Shown here piece by piece: positions 56,311 to 64,000 of a DNA stretch of 64,000 nucleotides (within the stretch, counting starts at the first letter, position 1; each line of letters starts with the position of its first letter). Under the pieces are notes generated by a model. The model was given only the letters and a program-made list of their open reading frames with translations. It did no database searches and was not told the origin of the DNA. Position numbers and translations under genes: made by a program. Origin of the DNA: Prillingera fragicola (Eukaryota; Basidiomycota; Tremellomycetes; Trichosporonales; Trichosporonaceae); assembly GCA_002335605.1 (NCBI GenBank), contig BEDY01000008.1:434001-498000 (forward strand), written 5' to 3'.

Positions 56311-56985
56311 ATGAAATACCTCCAATGCTTCGACCGCAAGGCCTTTGACGACCCCGAGCGGCCCCTTCTCGATGACGGATATCTCCGCGGCTGCATCTTT
56401 TGCGATGTATCGACAGAAAGAGGCTTTGCTGTTGAGTATGAGGTGAGAGCAGAAGTGTTCTGGACGCGCCGGGTTCTTTGAGAGACCGAGCTCACAGACT
56501 TGAACGACAGCGCAACTGACGCGTACAGGACGAGGAACTGATTGCGTTTCGAGATCGCTGGCCTCGAGCAGCTGAGCACCTCCTTATTATCCCTCGGCGC
56601 CACGCAGTTGGGACAGTGCCAGAACTGACGAGGGAACACATTGGCCTCAGTGAGTTCCCGCCGCTCCCTGATCCGTCGTCTTGGACCTATACAGACACAA
56701 GCTCACACTCCAGTCACTCGCATGGAAACACTAGCGCACACTCTCCGCCCAACATCAAAGGCAAAGCTAGGCTTCCACATCCCGCCATTTTCATCGGTGC
56801 ACCATCTGCATCTCCACGTGCTCGTCCCGCCATACACGGCCATGGGCAAGATGCAGTATCCCGTGCGCGAACGGGCTGGTGGGGGCAAAGGGTGGAGCTG
56901 GTTCGTCACGCCTCGACAGGTCGTGGGTGTTCTTGAGGCTGGGGGGAGGATTGGGTTGGGTAAGGCCGACGGGAGGAAGGCGTAG
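56311..56985 (+). CDS. HINT3-type HIT-family nucleotide hydrolase
   Basis: Three exons: 56311-56442, 56529-56649, 56714-56985; 174 aa. CIFCDV...ELIAFRDRWPRAAEHLLIIPRRH is the HIT-domain core. GFHIPPFSSVHHLHLHVL carries the histidine triad HLHLH, with the family's FHxPPF signature shared by HINT3 and its relatives. The second intron is 64 nt and uses the acceptor CACTCCAG at 56713. An upstream CAG at 56694 would put the triad out of frame, so the choice is fixed by the motif. HINT3 enzymes cleave AMP-lysine phosphoramidates and acyl-adenylates. The length matches human HINT3 (182 aa). The C-terminus is Gly/Lys-rich. Its stop lies 136 nt from the convergent tail-anchored gene. Confidence 0.9.
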
Positions 56986-57121
56986 CTGTTGCTCTACCCT
57001 TCTCCACTCATTCTAGCGCCTAGGCCGTCGTTATAGATTCGCGTGCTTAGAAGCTGCCTCGACTCGTGCTAGATTAATGCTTTGTACATGCATAATTGTA
57101 TCATGAACTTCCCCGCCATCG

Positions 57122-60100
57122 CTACACCGACTCGCCTGCCACACCACCAACCGCAGCGACCACCTCACTTCTGTCGCCAACGACATAGAAGAACACCAGC
57201 ATGGCCACGACAGCAGCCAGCAGCGCCCACGCGAGCCACCCGGCGTCCACCCTGCGGACCCAGCTCACCCCGCGTCCAATCCGGATACCATACGAGAGCA
57301 TGCTCATGGCCCACCTCGCGAGCAGGTCGGCGAGAATATCGGTAACGCGGCTCATGCGCGGTTTCATCCCGCCCTTGATCTTGGTGACGAGCGAGTTGCG
57401 GTCGTCTTTCAGCGAGCGAATATGATCCAGCGTGCGTTTAGTCCACTCGCGCACAATGTCCTTTTGGCGGATATACTGGTTGACCGTCCCGACCATGAGC
57501 TGCAGGTTTTGCGTCGCGTCCTCGCGCGCAGCCACCATGTCCCGCTGGGAATCGCGGGCGCGCTGGCACGCGAGCTCGACGCGCCGGAGCGGATCGACGG
57601 GAACGCCCAGCGTGGGGTCGACGATACTTCTGCGTGGCCATGCTTGGAGGCCATATGCAAACGTCGGGAGGGGAATGGGAGGCGGGAGCGTCGTCTGTTT
57701 ACGCGCCGGTCGCCGCCGGGTGCCGCGGTCAGAATGGTTGCCGTTCGTCGAGAACCCGCGGTCGCTTTCTGCCCGCAGGGGAGTGAGCGCATCGACACTC
57801 TCGTCGTTATCCTCGCGCACGGGCTTGCGGCCGACGTCGAGTGTGTCAAGGTTGGAGAACTCGACGTCCACATCTGCGGCCGTCCGGAACATGGTCTTGA
57901 CCTGGTCCAGCTGGGTCAGGTAGTGCGTGACAGAGTACTCCATCTGCTTGCCAGACGTTTCGGTCGACTCGAGCTTTTTCCTAACCTGGTCGAGAAGCTC
58001 GACACGCTCAGCGTAAATCTCGCCCTCGACCTCGTGGATTCGTGCTTCGGCCTGGACTTCCAGCTCGGAACGGTGGGTGCGCTTGGCTTGCGACGCGCGC
58101 ATCAGTCGCTCGTGCGCGAGAGCTTCCTCGAGATTGCGCAGCTCGATAGCACGAGACACTTTGTGTTCCCCATCCTCCGTCTTGTCCGGCAGGACATCGC
58201 GTGCAGACACGAAACGCCGCGACGACGAGAGACGGTCAAGCGTACTTCGTGGGTGTCGCAACAGACGCGGAATACGCGGTATGTAGTGCATGTGGTCGTC
58301 GTCAGACGTACCCGTGTCGCCGCCGCCAACGCCGCTAAAGCGGTGCGTGATCATGGCGCGCCGCTTGTGTCCACCACTCCCGCGCACGTCACGCGTCTGT
58401 GCCGGAGCTGGCGTTGGTGCCGTGCCTGTCCCAATAGTGCTGCCGCTGTCTTTGATACTCGTTGGGTGATTATAAGGTGTGTGAGGCGACGCATTCTCGC
58501 TATGGGCCCACGTCGTCTTGGAGTCTTCCTCCATCAGATGGTGCGTCCCAGAGAGGTTGATGTTGCGGCGGGCAACGGAGCCGAGTTTCTCAAACGGCGC
58601 GCGCAGAGCCGATAGCGGCTTGGTCGGCGGTAAACCGCTCGTGCTAGCAGCGGGACGGTGGCCGCGGTTGCCACGGAGGTGGCTAGTCTCGACAGATGTC
58701 GAGCGCGACAGGGTCGACATACCACCGTCATCCAGCGATTGCTGCTCCACAGGACCGAGCGACGTCACGAGCGACCCGACAGAGTTCGACGTGATACCCT
58801 GGGTCGTCACGACCGCATTGTCCTTGTCGTTCTTGGACGACGAAATGGACGGCCGTGACCGCCTGTCGCCGACAGACCACAGCGATCCGGCAGTCGAAGT
58901 TGCACCAAACGGCGAGCGCTGACGCTCCAACGACGGCTGTTCTGGCACATTGGGCGGGATGAAAAAGTTGATCTTGCCACCCGATGCACTATAGGCGGCG
59001 ACATCCTCGAGTGTGTATCGCCAGTTGGCCGCTGCAACGTGTTGGTCAACAGGCGGCAGCGGACTGCTCGCCCGCATGCCGTGCATGCTCTCCCACTTTG
59101 TCTTGGCCTCCTTCTGCTCGTTGGTGCGCTTGACCCAGCGCAGGATCGCGAGGGGGTTGAACTTTGGTGGGTTCTCGAGGCCATCGTGGATCGCGGCGTA
59201 ATAACCATCAAGGTGGGTGGCAGCGTGCTGCGCGCGGCGTTGGGACGCAGGATGAGCGTGTATTAGCATCAAGGCGCGGTATTGTCGGTCTACTCGTCAG
59301 TGTCAGACCCACAACCGTTGAACCTACCTTGAGCGAGCTCCTCCTCACGGCGTTCAATCTCGGCACGCTTGTACTCTGCATCGCGGTTCTGTTTGGCAGG
59401 TGTGACCGCCTCGCGCTGGGCCTTTGCAGGGGTAGTCACAGATTCGGCAGGAGCACGCTTGGGGTTGGGAGATTGGGGAGGTTGTACCGTTGGTACTTCA
59501 CGCCTTTTGCCGAGTTTGAAGAGACCGCTGATCCTCCGCTTGGCAAACTCTTCCTTGCGCGCGTCCGGCGTTGACGGCGGTGGCGGGCCGAGAGATGCGA
59601 TGGGCGACACTGGTGACTGACCGTTGACTGTACCCATGTCGCGGCTCACGGACGACCCGTTGCGCATGGCAACAGGCGAATCCGGCCCAGAGGCGTCCGA
59701 TATGGCCTCTTCTGGTGGCTCCATATGCTCTGCGAGCTCACTCATCTCCGGTGTGAGACCCATGGGCTGCACGACGACGTGGTGGGTGAAAGGGATGTGG
59801 CCGCCATCGCTGTCGTTGAATGTAACCATAGACGAGGTCCTGCGACGGCCGCCACGAGTCGCTGGCGTCACATTGCGCATGGGTGTGGCAATGCTCGAAC
59901 TGACACTAGCGGTACGTGGCCGTCCTGGCCAGTCACCGCTCGTGAGCGCCGGTGGCGCTGTGACGAGAAAGGGCCGACTGTAGACTGGTGAGGAGCCAAC
60001 TGATGAGTCGGGATTGGGAGATGCGGATGCCTGGGTGGGTGGTGTATTAGATGGATCGGGGGAAATGACTGAGAGTCGGTGGAGAGGAGGCGGCTGGTTC

Positions 60101-61290
60101 ATAAGGTGGATTGCCGAAGACAGGTCGGCGTCGCTGAGAAGGTCTTGGATTTGGTCTGGACTCAGAACGGCTTCTCGCGAAGGTGGCCCGAGGCCCAAGC
60201 TCGCCGCAAACGGGTTCCGGTGTCGCTGTGCGTCACGAAGCTTGGCCTTGCGCTTGCTGCTTTCTCGCGTTCCCTTGGACAAGCTGGCACCTCCGTCAGT
60301 TTCCTCGCGAACGGAACGCATTGATGCGGAGCGACTCTGGGCGGCGGCTGCATCGCTGGCAGTACGCAACAGACCAACTCCACCGGTTGCCTCGTAGCCG
60401 AAGCGCGGTGAATTCGTACCGCGATTGGAGAGCGGCGAGCCTGTAGAAGGAGGGCGAAGGCGTGACACTCGTCTTGAGCCAGTGCTTTGAGGCGAATAGT
60501 CGGCGCCGAATGATGGAAGCATCAAGCTCTGCGCGCGGCGTCGTCCAGAAAGATGTGCGCCGTTAGCGTGCCCCTGCAAATGTTGTGCAGCACTTGACGG
60601 CGGCGGCGCGAGAGAAGCCCGGCTTGCGCCCGAGTGTGTGCGAGTACGCTTTGATGACGAGGGACCAGCTTCGCTGCTCGGGCCAGCGGCCCCTCCCGCC
60701 TCGTCGTCCGTGCTCGACTCGTATCCGCCCGTGACCACGGAGGGACGCTTGCCGCTCGTGATCGACATGTGTCGTCGAGGAACGGGCAGCGCTTCGGACC
60801 GCACTCGTCGGTCAATCGACATGCGGCGGCTCGGAAATGGCAGACTCTGTCCAAACTGATACGACGCCATTGACAGGCCGTTGGCACCGCGCAAGGGTTC
60901 CCGACTTGAGGGCGAAACCTGCCCCGACGACAGGGCAGCGTCATTCAGAACGGGGCTCGCTCGTATCGGGCTGGAATTTGTGTACGGGTCCGTCTCGTCC
61001 TGGACAATGGTATGCAGGCCAGAGGGCACGAGTGGGGCATGGGGGTTGCGACTGGGGTCGGTCGGGGAAGTTGGCGAGTGGGGTGACCCCATGGCTGCTA
61101 CGGTCATAGACCGTGAACGGTGCGCCGTACCATTGTGGTGAGGGTGCAGGAGGTGATGGTGGTTGGTCGTGTCAAGCGGCGATGGCCGTGCTCCAGATAC
61201 CGACGACGCCGCTGCCTGTTGTTGCCGCAGTGGTGGCTCCAATGACGGCGGCGGCACCTGGCGCGCAGATTCCGTCATGGCCGCGGCCAT
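57122..61290 (-). CDS. Large tail-anchored coiled-coil protein of unknown function
   Basis: Two exons, 61290-59328 and 59289-57122; 1,376 aa. The first ~600 residues are Ser/Pro-rich and disordered. Around the intron is a charged helix, YKRAEIERREEELAQDRQYR. Then comes an ordered, presumably conserved block, HLDGYYAAIHDGLENPPKFN followed by LAILRWVKRTNEQ, and later NWRYTLEDVAAY. A long coiled coil lies in the C-terminal third (LRNLEEALAHERLMRASQAK; IYAERVELLDQVRKKLEST). One hydrophobic segment (about 1338-1359, GWLAWALLAAVVAMLVFFYV) sits 17 residues before the end, the topology of a tail-anchored membrane protein. The cytosolic domain would project from ER, nuclear envelope or another membrane. 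I do not recognise the family. The 38-nt intron restores frame exactly. Confidence 0.78.
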
Positions 61291-62433
61291 GCGCGTGCAC
61301 TGTCGGCGTGTTCACGGTGGGGGTTGTAGAAGTGGAGTTGTCAATGTGAGGGAGAGAGTTCGGCGTTTGCCGGCAGCAGGGATACTTTAGATGGCGTCGG
61401 CTCGGTGGGGGGTCATCTCATAAGGGGTTCCGGAGATCCGGCGAGATTGGCGGTTGCTGCCAATGGAATGTCTGTGACCTTGGGGAAGGAAGCCACAATG
61501 CAGATGGGGAGAATGGGACGGTGTGTGACTATGCTATGCAGTGATGATGCAAAAGGTGAAGAGAGAGTGTAGTTGTTGTGTATGAACGATCATGGAGCAG
61601 CCCGACCATGGCAATGTGCACACCAGTCGGGCAAGAGTCGATCTTCCTTACGCTCCCTGGCGGGGGTCTGTTACCCGTCCTGTCGCCACCACCCATAATA
61701 CCTTTGGCCGTGGTACCCGGTCTGGCCCCCTTGTGCCCTGACGTGTCACTCACCCAATACAACTCGTCTAGTGTTTAATAGCTCCCGTTAATCTCACCAC
61801 TACTCGACATTCAGGTACCGGCCAAGGCACCACCCGATTCCTACAACCGCCGTACAAGAAGCAACTGACTGCCAAGGAAATGTCACGCTTCACCCAACTC
61901 GCGAGCTATGGGTTCTAGCAGAGCGGTTGTCGAGCACACAGAGCATGTTTCCAGTGTCAGGTATCCTCTGACTCGTCTGCCTTCCCGATCTCCCGATCGA
62001 GACTACACGCACTGCATCGACTAGTATTCCACGGCGCCACGGCTGCGCAACTGCGCGCCACCATTGGCTTGACACGTGAACGCCAATGCCGCATGCATCA
62101 GGCATCATGGCCGCCATTGTGACGGGTAGTGTAGTGTCACTTGCTGTGGCACTGAGGGTCATTCACGTCACAGTCAACAGCCCATAGCCCACATGCTTCG
62201 TCAAGCTCACGCGGACAAAGCTACAGACGACTGCATCAGCGTTGAAGTCATGGAACTACTCGCTGAGAGTTATTGGGAGTCCCTGTTTCTCGTTAGAATC
62301 AGCACATGTGTGTATTAGTGTTATGCACCACAACAAAAGATAATCCGAATGCTGTCCATGCGCAACTGCCTACTCGGGTACAATCTACAAGTCTCGGCCA
62401 AACACACACACCACCCTAGTACTGTGTACACAT
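61291..62433. other. Intergenic region, about 1.1 kb
   Basis: Promoter side of the 1,376-aa protein gene and 3' flank of the aldolase. No exon, RNA gene or repeat was recognised. Confidence 0.5.
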
Positions 62434-63692
62434 TCAAGCAGCCTTGGCGAGCGACTGCTCAATCTCGTAAAACTCGGCGACAATGGGGTCGGCCTCGAGC
62501 TTGGCACCTGCCTCGTCCGAGAACTCGAGCAAGGGGCGACGGACGACACCCTTGGGGTAGCCGTTGTGCTTTGCGAGCCACCACTTGGTACCGGCGATAC
62601 CGGTGCGGGCGAACGCGGCATCGGCACCGGCACAGAGGTCCTGGAGCTTGAGGGCGGCGTCAATGTCTGCGCGCGAGGGCTGGGCGTCGGTCGCAATCTT
62701 GTGGGACAGAGCAAAGAGCTTGGCGATCGCGGCGGGGTAGACGTTGGCGAGGCCCATGATGGCGCCGTGGGCGCGGCCGCCGGCAATGGTGGGGAGGAGG
62801 AAGTCGGCAAAGCCGCCAAGAGTGATAAAGTCGGGGGCCGAAGCACCCTTGCGAGGGTACTTGGCGAACGACTCGGTGGCGGTGCCAGCACCGATGCGCG
62901 TGAGCTTGCCGACCGCGCCGCAGGTGAGCTTGACACCACAAATGTTGGGGTGCGAGCGCGCAATGTCGATGACAAGGTCAGAGTCCATGTCGATACCGCC
63001 GGCGGCGCCGGGGTAGTTGTAGATCATGACGGGGAGAGGGGAGCCCTCGGCGACGTCGAGGAAGAACTGCTTGAGCGCAGCGGTCGACATGGCGCCAGAG
63101 TAGTAGCCGGGAGGAATGACAATGGCAATGTCGGCGCCGGCCTGGGCGGCAGCCTTCGAGTGCTCAATGGTCTGGCGCGTAGAGTTGCCACCACTGGGTA
63201 GAGGTTAGCTACTGGTCTCGAAACAGTCTGTAATTTAGGCGCTGCGGTCCGGCGGCCCGCACTACTCCACACTGAACGAAGCTAGGAGCCCGCGCGTGGT
63301 ATAGTGATTCAAGCTCCCCGTTGCGTTCATTCTGCCCGCACACAAAAACACTCACGTTCCAGCAATGATGACAACGTCCGAGTGGCCGGCCTCGTCGAGC
63401 GCCGAACGTGCCTCGCGCACGAGGGTGACGCGCTCCTCAGCCGAGAGGTGGAATGCCTCGCCCATCGATCCGTTAACGACGGGCTGCATGCCGACCTTGG
63501 CAAGCGAGACAATGTGCTTCCTGAAGGTAGGGACGTCTAGCAGAGTCAGCAAAGCCGCTAGCAGAAAGCGTGGGAGACGCCCGCAAACTTACCAAGCTCC
63601 TCGTTGGCGTCAAAGAAGGCGGGGCTGGGTGCCCAGACGCCAGCCTTGAGGACGCGCTGCTGCGCGGCTCCGGATCCGTTGGTGACAGTCAT
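62434..63692 (-). CDS. DHDPS/N-acetylneuraminate lyase family aldolase (HOGA/LGA1-like)
   Basis: Exons: 63692-63593, 63536-63356, 63193-62434; 346 aa. This is a class I TIM-barrel aldolase. The Schiff-base lysine is K182 in CGVKLTCG, the catalytic Tyr is Y152 in MIYNYPG, and GSMGEAFHLSAEER carries the substrate-carboxylate-binding loop of the family (GTTGE-like, here GSMGE). GGNSTRQTIE follows the second intron. Fungal members cleave 4-hydroxy-2-oxoglutarate or L-threo-3-deoxy-hexulosonate (D-galacturonate catabolism, GaaC/LGA1) to pyruvate plus an aldehyde. Lysine synthesis by DHDPS is not used by fungi, so a catabolic role is expected; the exact substrate is unresolved. Introns are 56 and 162 nt. 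No other galacturonate-pathway gene is in the window. Confidence 0.9.
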
Positions 63693-64000
63693 GATGGGCT
63701 GGAAAGAAGGCGGTAGAGGTGGAAGGGGTGTAATACAGATGTGGGGAACTACGAGGGCAGTGTGCAGACGCTTATATTATGCTGGGGATGCAAAAGACGA
63801 GGGAACACGCAGAACGGCTGCCGACATCGCGGCCATGCTCGTCTGGCCCGGCATCGCGGCCCGGATGGGTTTGTTGGGTGAGAGTGTGCCCTGAATTGCT
63901 CCGCCGCTCCGGCCCGGACGCCGTTCGGCGCCGGAAATTGACCCCCTTTCTCCCCTCTTGCAGTCCTCGCTGGTCTGTGCATGTTGATCCGGGCCGCGTT
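63693..64000. other. Promoter side of the aldolase gene; window edge
   Basis: 308 bases with GC-rich CCGGAC / CGGCGCCG elements at about 63912-63936, a possible regulator-binding area. No gene is visible before the window ends. Confidence 0.45.

Noticed and set aside
1..64000. CRISPR arrays, prophage, insertion sequences, biosynthetic cluster
   Set aside because: No spaced repeat arrays, integrases, transposases or clustered PKS/NRPS/terpene genes were found; the window is ordinary fungal chromosome with dispersed housekeeping genes.

Overview
This window is nuclear DNA of a basidiomycete fungus, most likely a Tremellomycetes yeast; a Trichosporonales relative such as Vanrija or Cutaneotrichosporon is my best guess (inference, not tested). 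The evidence: almost every gene is split by short spliceosomal introns, often 33-60 nt, with GTGAGT, GTAAGT or GTGCGT donors, CTGAC/CTAAC-like branch points and CAG/TAG acceptors. Coding DNA is GC-rich. The products are typical eukaryotic fungal proteins (TFIID TAF2, Tom40, CapZ alpha, eL43, mitochondrial uL6, Zn2Cys6 and bZIP regulators). There is one intron-containing tRNA and no operon, plasmid, phage or CRISPR signal. All exon joins were derived by hand from frame continuity and splice motifs, not from transcripts.

Layout. 1-16.4 kb: GH17 cell-wall glucanase, a phytanoyl-CoA-dioxygenase-like oxygenase, a Tvp38/VTT Golgi membrane protein, a POT peptide transporter, a Zn2Cys6 regulator and a secreted histidine acid phosphatase. 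17-32 kb: mitochondrial phosphate carrier, tRNA-Ile(UAU), a 1,906-aa TAF2 with three C-terminal bromodomains, inositol monophosphatase, BuGZ/ZNF207, mitochondrial uL6 and a new SAP-like protein. 32.4-37.6 kb: a nine-exon GST-like gene, then a 3.66-kb gene-free stretch with homopolymer tracts. 37.6-53.4 kb: CapZ alpha carrying a 200-aa acidic insert, a ZNF706-like small zinc finger, a 1,242-aa coiled-coil protein, a lysine-rich probable nucleolar protein, Tom40, a bZIP protein, ribosomal protein eL43 and GTP cyclohydrolase I. 53.9-63.7 kb: an unrecognised membrane protein, a HINT3-type HIT hydrolase, a 1,376-aa tail-anchored protein and a DHDPS-family aldolase.

The genes are mostly unrelated housekeeping functions and do not form a pathway cluster. 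A shared organisational feature is close divergent pairs with one short common promoter region: TAF2/IMPase, BuGZ/uL6m, SAP protein/GST, CapZ alpha/ZNF706-like, the 223-aa basic protein/Tom40 and eL43/GCH1. The most unusual items are the TAF2-bromodomain architecture, the CapZ alpha insertion, the gene-free region and several micro-exons, including a start codon alone in its own exon.
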